A DNA stretch of 64,000 nt from assembly GCF_000004825.1 (NCBI RefSeq), contig NW_008805076.1:990920-1054919 (forward strand), written 5' to 3'. Numbering within the stretch: the stretch's first letter is position 1; the number at the start of each line of letters is the position of its first letter. The translations under genes were made by a program, and so were the position numbers. This stretch comes from Heterostelium album PN500. Taxonomy: Eukaryota; Evosea; Eumycetozoa; Acytosteliales; Acytosteliaceae. The notes under the pieces were generated by a model. That model was not told the DNA's origin and made no database searches. It saw nothing but the letters and a program-made list of their open reading frames with translations. Shown piece by piece: positions 39,491 to 50,045 of this stretch.

Positions 39491-39930
39491 TGTTACTATT
39501 ATAATAGCTGTTATTATCTATAATAATATTGCTGTGGATTAGATGAGCAAATAAAAATAATAATAATATTATAATAATATTTTGTGATAATCAATCACCT
39601 GATCCCTATGCACATTTTTTTATTTTTATTTTTTATTTAATGGGCACCCAGAAATTTCGAACCAGTTTAAAATGACTTCAGATTACATTTCATACCAGCT
39701 GTGATTGAAAATTCAACCACCTTTTTTTTTGTTTTTCTTTTGAATTAAATATTTAATTATTTTTTTGCACTAATATTTTAAGTTTAAACTTATAATAATA
39801 ATATTTATATATTTTCATTGTTTGTTCTTAGGACAAAATAAATTTCATTAATTTAAAATATTTCAATTATTTTTATATTATATTTCTAAACTATAATATA
39901 AATATTATATATTTTTTTACTAAAATAAAA
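39491..39930. other. Intergenic region, AT-rich
   Basis: AT-rich, with a slightly GC-richer patch near 39640-39720. That patch contains TTCGAACC, a T-loop-like string, but no tRNA can be folded around it. No other feature was seen. Confidence 0.5.
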
Positions 39931-41388
39931 ATGGAAGATGTAATTATACATATGGATATCGATGACAAATATGATAGAACAAATTTAGGCGAAGTTGTTG
40001 TTCCATCAGAGGATTTTAAAAAACTCAAGGAGGAGATTGTTATCCTTAGAAATCAAAACATACAATTGAACCTTATTCTTAATACAAATACAAATATGTT
40101 TAACTGTAGTAAGTGTAAACATTTTGCCGAATTCCACAAAAATGAACACAGCTTTAGTGAGTTGTCAAAAGAATCTACTAAAAAATGGACAGAGAAGTTT
40201 CCCAGTATTTTTAAGAACAAGGAAATACCATTTTGCAACAATGAAACTCACCAAAACCTTCAAAAGCAACTGGAGTCACAAAGTGATTTATCAAATATGC
40301 AACAAAATAACTACAATAAACAAATGGAAATGCAACAAAATAACTACAACCAACAAATGGAAATGCAACAAAATAACTTCAACAAACAACTAGAAGTGCA
40401 AGAAAGAGATTTATCAATCAAGCATCAAAATAATGTCATCAATTTTATGAGAAAGTTCTATGCTCATCAAGCAAGTTTTAAATTTGACGAGTACATTCCT
40501 CAGGCAATATCAGACCCCAAAGAAAATCAACCAAGTTTTATTGATCCAAATCTTGTCTCGTTAGCTCTTGCCTTGAACCAAAAAATTGCTAAATATGAAA
40601 GTTTGACTGCTGGATTTTTAGAAAAGGACAATATATTAAAAGAAATCTCTGATTATATTAAAAGTAAGAATGCTAATACAACAACAACTCATAATGATAA
40701 TGATAATAATTATAATGATAATATTAATTATAATAACAATTGCAATAGCCATAGCAATAATCATAACAATAATCATAACATTAACCATAATAATAATAAT
40801 AACAATAGTTATAACAATAATGGCAAACAGATTGTCAACTACAATCTAAATAATAATATTGAATCTCACAATGGAGCACAACAACAATCAACTTCAAATT
40901 CTATGCTAGCTTTTAGAGGTAGTAGAAAGTCGCACAAGATAGATATTTATCTTGTAAAGGCATCTAATGATGATAGAAATATTATCTCTAAATTCTTCTA
41001 TGACAATTTGCATCATAGTTACAATATTACTTTCAAGAATGAATCTCAATACAATGAATCTATTTCAGACACGAATAAAATCAATCCAAGCATTATATGT
41101 TATGTTCTGGCCACTGGTTCCTCTAGAATTACCTATGAAGAGTACAATGATAAGCTTGACCATTTCAAAAACAAACCAAATTCGATACTGTTGTTGACTT
41201 TGATTAGATTTGGAACGAATGCTGGAGTCCCAACACTGGAAATCAAAGATATCGATTACATTGTAATCAACACCACAATAGTTCCAGGTGGTAATCAAAA
41301 AGTTGTCAATTCAAACAATCAATTGACAAAAGATGCTGTCACCAAAATTGAAATGTGCATCAAATCCTTGTATGATAAACCAAAGTAA
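39931..41388 (+). CDS. Zinc-finger-like N-domain plus alpha/beta C-domain protein (long paralogue)
   Basis: Single-exon ORF of 485 residues. The N-terminus (residues about 1-110) has a CxxC-H-H pattern (FNCSKCKHFAEFHKNEH), suggesting zinc binding. Three near-perfect 11-residue repeats follow (MQQNNYNKQME, about residues 124-156), then a conserved block (FDEYIPQAISDPKENQPS ... LTAGFLEKDNILKEISDYI), a long Asn/His-rich linker, and a C-terminal domain of about 150 residues with alternating strands and helices (KIDIYLVKASNDDRN, PSIICYVLATGSSRI, SILLLTLIRFGTN, DIDYIVINTTIVP). The C-domain resembles Rossmann-like folds such as TIR or SEFIR in pattern only. The N-terminal half is shared with the next gene. 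Confidence 0.75.
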   Translation: MEDVIIHMDIDDKYDRTNLGEVVVPSEDFKKLKEEIVILRNQNIQLNLILNTNTNMFNCSKCKHFAEFHKNEHSFSELSKESTKKWTEKFPSIFKNKEIPFCNNETHQNLQKQLESQSDLSNMQQNNYNKQMEMQQNNYNQQMEMQQNNFNKQLEVQERDLSIKHQNNVINFMRKFYAHQASFKFDEYIPQAISDPKENQPSFIDPNLVSLALALNQKIAKYESLTAGFLEKDNILKEISDYIKSKNANTTTTHNDNDNNYNDNINYNNNCNSHSNNHNNNHNINHNNNNNNSYNNNGKQIVNYNLNNNIESHNGAQQQSTSNSMLAFRGSRKSHKIDIYLVKASNDDRNIISKFFYDNLHHSYNITFKNESQYNESISDTNKINPSIICYVLATGSSRITYEEYNDKLDHFKNKPNSILLLTLIRFGTNAGVPTLEIKDIDYIVINTTIVPGGNQKVVNSNNQLTKDAVTKIEMCIKSLYDKPK

Positions 41389-41884
41389 AGAATCAATCAA
41401 TGTATAAATGAATTAAATTCATTTATTTCTTCTCTATTTCAAAAAAACAAATAAATAAATAATATCTTTTCCTGAACTACCACTGAATGAATTACAGCTA
41501 TCAAGATAGATTCTCTTTGTTTTTGGTCATTTTTAAAATCTTAGTTAAATACTCCCCACTTAGTTTAAATAAAAAAAAATATTTCAAAGAAGTCACATTA
41601 ATAAATGTTATTGAGTTGTTTTAATTAACAATGTTGGGATAAAAACATTGTTTTTTTTTTATATAATTTTATCTATCATATGTGTTTTTAGTGCTAAGAT
41701 ATGACAATCAAACTTAAAACTTTAGGTTTATTATTAAATTTTTAGTTACTAATAAACCTAAAGTTTTAAGTTTGAACTTTAAATAATAAATTTGAATCTA
41801 TTTATTTGTTATTAAAGACCATATTTAAATATCATTCAAATTCTTATTTTTTATATCATTTTAAATTTTTCTAACCTTTGTAAA
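41389..41884. other. Spacer between paralogues, with hairpins
   Basis: Contains a 10-bp inverted repeat with a 3-nt loop right after the upstream gene (about 41407-41429), a 7-bp CAATGTT/AACATTG pair (about 41627-41649) and the 25-bp perfect inverted repeat listed separately. No coding potential. Confidence 0.55.
41709..41774. repeat. Perfect 25-bp inverted repeat (hairpin)
   Basis: Arms 41709-41733 and 41750-41774 are exact reverse complements (left arm begins CAAACTTAAAACTTTAGG), with a 16-nt loop. A perfect stem of this length is unlikely by chance even in AT-rich DNA. It could form an RNA hairpin upstream of the short paralogue or be a relic of a small foldback element. Confidence 0.85.
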
Positions 41885-42559
41885 ATGGAAGTTGATAATA
41901 ATTATAGTAGAACAGATTCTGGAGATATAATTATACCTTTTGAGGAATTCCAAAAACTCAGAAATTCCAAAGTTCTTCTAGACAAATCAAACAAATACAT
42001 GAAGGAGAATGAAATCCTTATAAATCAAATCAAACAATTAAACCTTATTCTTAATACAAATATGAATATGTTTAACTGTAGTAAGTGTAAACATTTTGCC
42101 GAATTCCACAAGAATGAACACAACTTCAGTGGATTAACAAAAGAATCTACTAAGAAATGGATGGAAAAGTTTCCCAATATTTTTAAGAACAAGGAAGTAC
42201 CATTTTGCACCGATGAAACTCATCAAAACCTACATAAACAACTTGAAGAACAAAGAGATTTATCTATCAGGTACCAAACTAATTACATCAAAATTCAAGA
42301 TGATATAAAGAAACTTTTCTATAATTATATAGATAATTTTAAATTTGACGAGCACATTCCTCTGGCAATATCAGACCCCAAAGAAAATCAACCAAGCTAT
42401 GTTCATCCAAATCTTGTCTCGTTAACTCTTGACTTGAACCAAAAAATTGCTAAATATGAAAGTTTGACTGCTGGATTTTTAGAAAAGGACAATATATTAA
42501 AAGAGATCTCTGATTATATTAGAAGTATTAATGCTAATAGAACAACAATCTATAAATAA
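41885..42559 (+). CDS. Zinc-finger-like N-domain protein (short paralogue)
   Basis: Single-exon ORF of 224 residues. From the CxxC-H-H block (FNCSKCKHFAEFHKNEHNF) to the end (LTAGFLEKDNILKEISDYI) it is closely similar to residues about 40-250 of the gene at 39931. It lacks the 11-residue repeats, the poly-Asn linker and the whole C-terminal alpha/beta domain, ending in a stop where the linker would start. This is a tandem duplicate that lost, or never gained, the C-terminal domain. A 14-bp inverted repeat follows the stop. Confidence 0.72.
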   Translation: MEVDNNYSRTDSGDIIIPFEEFQKLRNSKVLLDKSNKYMKENEILINQIKQLNLILNTNMNMFNCSKCKHFAEFHKNEHNFSGLTKESTKKWMEKFPNIFKNKEVPFCTDETHQNLHKQLEEQRDLSIRYQTNYIKIQDDIKKLFYNYIDNFKFDEHIPLAISDPKENQPSYVHPNLVSLTLDLNQKIAKYESLTAGFLEKDNILKEISDYIRSINANRTTIYK

Positions 42560-42568
42560 ATAAATAAA

Positions 42569-42612
42569 TCTCTTTTCCTAAAATCTACTTTTAATAAATT
42601 TAGGAAAAGAGA
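42569..42612. terminator. 14-bp inverted repeat after the short paralogue
   Basis: TCTCTTTTCCTAAA (42569-42582) pairs exactly with TTTAGGAAAAGAGA (42599-42612) across a 16-nt loop, 10 bp after the stop codon. It may help form the mRNA 3' end. It could equally be an unrelated AT-rich hairpin. Confidence 0.5.
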
Positions 42613-42830
42613 ATTATTAAAAGTTCATTTAAACACGCGATATCTTCTCTTCAAAAATATTAATGATGCATCAAGATTTTTTTTAATAGCAATTAGTCAA
42701 CATTCTAAGAAAAATATTTTTGTATGCTTCTGTTTTTTTTTTTTTTTTTCTTTTTTTTTGATTGTTTCTATTGACATGTTGTAATTCATTGTTCATTTAA
42801 TATATACTCAGCCAATATAAACATATAAAT

Positions 42831-44494
42831 ATGACAACATTATTATTTAAAGAAGAAATCAAGTGGTTTTGGTATAACGATAGTGCGTGGGTTGCCTATA
42901 CACAAGCACAGATAGACGATTTCGAAGCTGCTTACGCAAAGAAACCTGGTGAAATCAAAGTGGATAACGATCGTTTCATAGATTTAAAACTTACACACAC
43001 TGAAGTATGTTATTATTTAGTTTTATAATAATAGTTTTTATTAAAATATTAATATTTTTAAATGGTTTGTTGTTTGTTTATTTAGATTGTTAATAATTTC
43101 TCTGGAATCAACGATAAAGATCTTATTGGTATTCAAAGAAGATATGATGATCACATGAAGAGAAGAGCTGTCAAGCGTACCCATATAGGAGTTGCTCCAC
43201 TGACCTTTTTCCACGGAATCGAATTCTGTTTCATGGAGACTGTCTTGGGTGGAAAATCAGACGGCACAACAGCAACCAATATCACCAAGCTTGGTGGTAT
43301 TCTATCCACAAAGATTACACCGACCGTATGTTTACTAGTTACATCACTACATTCAATCATTTTACTAAATGTTCAAAAAATATCAATATAATAGCTTAAA
43401 TTTTTAGTTATCTCATCAAGTGAAGTTAAAAAAACAGATCCTGTACAGTTCAATAAAGTCATTACAGATGCTGAAGCAGTAAAAGCCGTTCCAGTAGAAT
43501 CAAACTATATCAAGAGTTGTGTTAGTAACAAGAAGAAGCTAGACCATACACCATTCATAGTTGTAAGTTATTAACATTTAATATTACGATCAATTAACAT
43601 TTATATTAACATTTTTATCATTGTTTACTATTGATAGAGTAAAAGTATGATATTCTTACAAACAATAATATCTAGTTTATTATAAACTAATACTAATTCT
43701 ATCTTTTTATCTGAATGTTATGATTATAAAGAGGCTGTACCTGTAAAAGTAGATACTGCAACACCAACACCAGTTGCGACACCCGTTGCAAAGTTAGATT
43801 CTTCATATGTGTTGGCAGGAAGTGAGTGGGCTGGTGTATGTACAGTCGATGGTGATCATTATCCAATGACTTTGAAGGTCGATACTTTGGATGCTTCGAC
43901 TGGCGAGTTGAATGGTACTCTGTCGTGGGCAACGCTCGGTGGCGCCATCACAAAGATAAAGGGAACCGTGAAAGAAGGTAAGTTTGATTTCGAAGAATAC
44001 GAACTGGTATCTGGTGATCCCGATGAGATCGAGCTTCCCAACTCGTACGTATCGACCGTCTCGCTCGAGAGCATGACCGGTAACGTCGACGGCTCGATCT
44101 TCCAGTTGAAGCTAACCAAGTCACCACCTGTCACCACCATGAAACCCTACACCAACTACAAGGGTAAGGTTACACAGATCGATAACTTCAAACTCAAAGT
44201 ACTCAAGCGTGAAGATGAAAAGATCAGCGGTACTCTTCACTGGCCATACTACAATGCCACCGCCGAATTCGATGGAACCATCCTCGAGGAGACCATAACA
44301 ATCAAACAATATAAAGAAGGAAAAGAGTTGGGTCCAGAATTAAAAGTACCATTTAACAGTAAGTAGTAAATCAATCATTTATTATTTTCTAAAAACACAA
44401 TAATAACTTCTTTTATCTTTATTTTTTCATTTCTCTTAATTTAGTTGTTGTAACAAAAGTAAAAGATCAAATAAATATGAAAATTTCAATGTAA
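42831..44494 (+). CDS. WWE-BRCT domain protein
   Basis: Predicted exons 42831-43004, 43086-43325, 43395-43562, 43734-44358 and 44445-44494 give 418 residues. Residues 5-80 fit a WWE domain (IKWFWYNDSAWVAYT, then IDLKLTHTE, IQRRYDDHMKRRAVKR), a module that binds poly-ADP-ribose. Residues about 88-190 fit a BRCT domain (LTFFHGIEFCF, ITKLGGILSTKITPT, LVISSSEVKK, VESNYIKSCV). The C-terminal 220 residues are beta-rich, with two similar halves (SGELNGTLSWATLGGAITKIKG and KISGTLHWPYYNATAEFDG); I do not recognise them. The combination suggests a nuclear protein of the ADP-ribose/DNA-damage response. Exon 3 acceptor choice is the least certain junction. Confidence 0.75.
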
Positions 44495-44753
44495 ATTTCA
44501 ATTAATTATCAAAAGATTATCACTTAAATGATTATTTATAAATAATATATGATGTGCACCCAAAAATGGAAAATCTATGCTTTTTCCTTATTTTTTTTTT
44601 TTCAGAAAAATTTAAAAAAAAAAAATTTGGGCTTGTTTTTTTTTTTTGATGACACGAATGGTCCATACCACTTGATATAAAAATATCTTTTATTAAATTT
44701 TTAATTCTTTCAATCTATCTACATTTAATAATAGTTAATTAAATAGAATAAAG

Positions 44754-47700
44754 ATGGGTGTACCTTCTTTTTATAAATGGTTAACTGAAAAGTATCCAAA
44801 AATAACCTGTACAAATTATTTATTGGAAAATATAGAAAATAATAATAATAATGATAATAATAATAATGAAAATGGTAATGGAAATAATAATAATAATCAT
44901 GGAAATAAGGAAAAGAAAAAGTTGAGATTAAATAATCTTTATATTGATATGAATGGTGTGATTCATAATTCTACGCATGCAAAGAATTCAACAACTTTGT
45001 CACCGGTTGAATCCGACGATGTTTGTAGAATGAACTTGTTGAAGAATCTCGATGAATTGGTGGGAACTGTTCAGCCAACCAATCTGTTGTACATTGCAAT
45101 GGATGGTGTACCACCACGTGCCAAAGCCATCGAACAACGAAAGCGAAGATTCCGTTCTGCCAAAGACGCAAAGGATGCTCTCTCCAAGCGTTTACCAAGC
45201 GATCCAGTATTCGAACCGTTCGACTCCAATTGTATTTCGCCAGCAACTGAATTCATGTGTAAGGTGAACGAGTGGGTTCTCACCTATGCCCAAGCACTGG
45301 TGAAGCGAATGCCATCCGTCTCCATTGTTGTCTCCGATGCTTCGGTCCCGGGTGAAGGTGAACACAAGATCATTGATTTCATTCGTGCGCATCGTGAACA
45401 TTGGCCATCGGATACCAGTCACGTCTTCTATGGTATGGATGCAGATCTCATTTTCCTTGGTCTATCGACACAACTCTCACATTTCTTTGTGCTTCGTGAT
45501 CTCGGTGCTCAGATTTATTGCTCCACCTGTAAGAACAATGGACATCTGTGTTACGAGTGCGAGTGTGCAGTTGCCAAGAAGCGTATGAACGATCCGGAAC
45601 GATCCAGCCGTCTCTCCATTAGAAACATTCCAATCCAGGCGGACGAAGAGTATATTCGATCGTTTTTCGGAAGATTCGGAAAAGTTTTGAATGTTCGATT
45701 GGAACGAGCACTCACCAAGCGTCCATCGCTAACTGCATACGTCGAAATGGACAGTGTGGAATCAGCTAGAAGTGTATTGGCATATGGAGCAAACTATTTT
45801 ATCAACGACACTAAACTGTCGGTACACTATGTCGTTGAGAAAGTAGTGTCGCCTGCCACTGCCGCTGGCGGATCGACTACACCACCAGCTGCTGCCGATC
45901 AAGAGGATATCGATAATGTTCCACTCAAGGCTATTTTCATTCCAAACTTGGATGTTAGAACTCAGATGTTCGATGTCAATGCATTCTTCTCTGGCTGTGG
46001 AGCCATCGAAGACTCTACATTTATCAAATCACCAAAAGATCCAAAAATCAAGTTTGTTGTCATAAAGTTTGTTGAAGAGGAATCAGCTAAGCGTGCATTG
46101 GCCATGAATGGTGTAGATTTCTATGGAACCAGTCTCATCATCAGAAAATCAAGACCCATGACCAAAGAACCAAAAGCACCACTTACAGACCAACAAAAGA
46201 AACAAAAAGATCAAGAAAAAGAAGATAAAAAGTTGAAAAAACTTGAAGTCGTAAATGAATTCTTGACCAAAGCAGATCCAAACACAAACATAGATACTGC
46301 TTATTTTTATTTAGGTGTAAGTTATTAATCATAATAATAATATGTAAAAGAAAAAGATATTAAAATTTGTTAAATAGATGGCAGAATGGAATATAGAAAA
46401 AGCATTTGAAACATATTTAGCATATGGAAAATCACAACATAAATTGTTGTCCGATACACCAACAATGAGAGATGATGATTCATTTGATTTCGTTAATCTC
46501 GATTACCTTAAGGAATACTTTAGATATTCAGTGTTGTCTGGACTGTCTGAATCTGTAGCATCACGTGTCGATTGTAATCGTATGATCAATGACTTTACCA
46601 TGATGTGTATGTTGCTTGGTAATGACTTTTTACCACACCTCCCAACAATGGCTATTAAAGAAGGTTCAATCGAATTGATGATGACATGGTATAGAGATTG
46701 GTTATCATCATTCAAAGATGAATCATCAACCATTCAATATTTAACAGATGGTCCAAATGTAAATATATTATATTATTATTTTAAAGTTTTATATTTTAAT
46801 ACTTACTAAATGTAATGATAATTATAGATAAATTATAAACCATTCCACAAATTATTATTGATGTTATCAAAATGGGAATCATTATATTTCCCAGATAAAT
46901 TGGAAAAGATGTACAAGAAGGAGATATTCAGATTGGATAATCTTTTAAAGACAAGTCCACACTTGGAATCGCATAGAAGAAATTTAGATGGTGATATCAA
47001 TTACTACAAGTTAAAGATTGGTGTTACCATTGACAAGGTTGAGGAGACTGCCAATGATATCTGTAAGGCTTTTGTCGATGGTTTGGCTTGGGTACTTAGA
47101 TATTATACTGTTGGATGTCCAGCTTGGAGTTGGTACTATCCATATCACTATGCGCCATTGATATCGGATTTGGCCAAATTTGTTGAGAAACAATCGCAAG
47201 TCTACAACGATACTAAGCATATTGTCTTTGATTATGGCGCACCATTGGAGCCATATATTCATCTGCTGAGTGTTCTCCCACACTACAGCTCCAAGCTGTT
47301 GCCACCAAAGTTGGCCGATTCCATTGTACGTGAGCCAGCTCCACTGTCTAGATTGTTTGAAGAACGATTTAGAATCGATCCTAACGGTGAGGAAGTCAGT
47401 TGGAAAGGTGTTGTGCTGCTTGATTTCATTAATACCAATGTGCTAAAGGAGCATGCCTCCCCGATTATCAAAGATCAACTGAGTGCAGAAGAATTGGAGA
47501 GAAATAAATTTGGAAAGGACAAGTACATAAGATTCAACAGCGAGATATTGGATATCAATCAGCATCTCGATGTGGTGAAGCAGCAGTCCACCGATAGGGA
47601 GCAAGGCAAACACAAGTTGGAGATCGACAATCACTATCAACCACTGTCGCAATTGGATCTGTTGTGGTGTGAGCGAAAGTTCTACACTTTGAGTCCAAAC

Positions 47701-48367
47701 ACACCGGACAGCTACGAGCAACTACCGATTGCACATCCAATGATCAATCCACCAACCTCGACACTACCGACCGAAGTAGTAATCAGTGACGAACAAAATC
47801 AATTTTTAGAGTGGCGTGAGAAGCAATCGCACGTCGAAGGTTCACTCGAGACTCTCATGTCGTCGGTCGATCTCAACAAGTCATTCACAGTCGGTGTCAA
47901 CAAGAAACTATCGACCCCACTAGATCGTGTTCTATCGAATGAAATCTCAAAGACCAAACATATTCAATTGGTATCCGATGTAGATCAACAAATGTTAATA
48001 CATATTCAATTTAACAAACAAACTAAATTGAATGGTTTGAAATTAATATCAACAATTTCAAAGGGTATGTTTTTTTTTAACAATTAAATTATAAACTTAC
48101 TAATATATAAATGTCTATTTAGAAACAACACCAAAAGTATTAAAAGTATATTTTAATCAACAATCAGTTGATTTCAGTAGTTTACAAAGTTTGAAACCAG
48201 CTTTTAGTTTCGAGTTGGATGAGCTTAGTTGCTCGCTGATCAGTGACTACCAAGCATTCGGTCAAACAAAAATACATCAAGCCAACTCTATAACACTATT
48301 CGTAGAATCCAACCACAGTTCATCCGATGATTGTAAATCAATAATTGAAAAGATTGTATTAATATAA
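44754..48367 (+). CDS. XRN-family 5'-3' exoribonuclease with two inserted RRMs and a C-terminal PITH domain
   Basis: Predicted exons 44754-46316, 46378-46758, 46828-48064 and 48123-48367 give 1,141 residues. XRN catalytic motifs are all present: MGVPSFYKWLTEKYP, LYIDMNGVIH, IAMDGVPPRAKAIEQRKRRF, PGEGEHKI, GMDADLIFLGL, MLLGNDFLPHLP, and WSWYYPYHYAP further on. A zinc knuckle (CSTCKNNGHLCYEC, about residue 255), as in Rat1/XRN2, is followed by two RRM-like domains (about 284-358, RLSIRNIPI; about 391-465, KAIFIPNL) and a Lys-rich coil before the rest of the XRN core. Residues about 985-1130 match a PITH domain (QQMLIHIQFNKQTKLNGLKL, KVLKVYFNQQSVDFSS, SITLFVESN). It should degrade 5'-monophosphate RNA processively. 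The N-terminus has a poly-Asn insert. Confidence 0.88.
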
Positions 48368-48675
48368 TAAAAAATTTTTTGAGATTTTAAAATAACATAT
48401 ATATTTTATTGAACTTTGTGAAAGAATGGATTAACTTTTAACATAATATGTCTGTTTGTGTTAGCACTCTTTACCAAAGTCAATCCGTGGTCGATATTAG
48501 AGAAGAAATAAAGTTTGATCAAAAAATATAATTTAATTTTGTTGGGTGATTTCAAACTTTATTTTTTTAATAGAAAACGCGCCTTTAACTTTGAATTTGA
48601 TCAAACTATTTTGCATTATTTAATATATTGATTTTTATATTTTTAGATTATTATATATAAATAATATAGTTAGTT
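48368..48675. other. Short intergenic region
   Basis: About 310 bp of AT-rich DNA between the exonuclease stop and the Mediator gene start. No feature was seen. Confidence 0.5.
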
Positions 48676-50012
48676 ATGGACTCTGTTTGGTCATTAAAGA
48701 TAAATGATGATTTAAATAGCAGTTGTGTCAGTGTCACTGATCATAGTGGTACAACAACAACAACAACAACAACAAGTCGTGTAGCTAATGATAAGATAAA
48801 TAATATCCAACAAAATGTTGTTGTAGTAAAGAGTAAAGATAATAGTAAAGATGATCATTCATTGATGGATTTAGATAGTGAAATCAATCAAATGTTAGAT
48901 GATAATTCAAATAATGATGTAGGAAATGGCAGCAGTAATAATAACAAAAATAATAATAACAAAGAGAATAAAGATATATTATCATATTTGACATTGAAAC
49001 ACGATTGGTCAAACACTCAATATAGACATCTACTTCCACAGTTGACAACACCTGCTGCCGTTCAACTAGTTGCTTGGTCTACAGATAACTTTATTGCATT
49101 CGTACTGAACGAGCGTAGAGAACAATTAGATCTATTCGATTTCGATGATATCAATAACATTAATAATAACAGTACTAATAATAATGTTATAAATATAAAT
49201 GATGGATTACAACAACAACAACAGCAGCAACAAAAGAATAACAGTAGTAATAGTAATAGTAATAATGGTGGTAAAGATTATGCAACTATATATGTTGTTA
49301 GAGTTGATCTACCACATGAGTATATGGCGATTAGAACTAAACATACATCAGCTATCAAGTACTTGGAATGGTCTAATCAAGTGCAAGGTTCGTTATTGAT
49401 GTCTGTAGATCTTCAGAACAATCTGTCGTTGTGGAAGAAACTAGATCAGCTAGATGATTGGGAACCTACCATGCCATCTACATTGAACATACCTTACCTC
49501 CTCTTATGTAAATGGATAACGATCAATGCATCCTATCTACCTATTGATTGTCAACTACAAGAACAAGAACAAGAACAACAGCAACAGCAACCACGACCAT
49601 CACCATTACAACAATTCAATAACAATCCAACCAATGAAATAGTTACACAAACATTCATTACATTATCAAAAGATGGAAAGGTATAATATGATCAAATTTA
49701 AATGATTATTATTAAATATATATATATATATTAACTTTTGTTATTTTTTAAAGATTAATATAGTTACATATAATCTATTAGATTCAAGTTGGAAACAAAT
49801 TCAAGGAGAGATTATCATACCTATGTACTATTCAATTGATTGTGCAGATGTGATATCGCTCAAAGATGAGACAATCATGATTGCTATTTACTCTGAAAAG
49901 ATGGGAAATGTCATATTATTATATAAAGTTACATATGATATCTATACCAATTGTAAGTATTATTAATATTTACTAAAATCTAAAGAATTGTATTTTAAAC
50001 TTATTAACAAAT

Positions 50013-50045
<33 letters not shown>

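Noticed and set aside
39640-39720. TTCGAACC, a T-loop-like string suggesting a tRNA
   Set aside because: No acceptor, anticodon or D stems can be folded around it.
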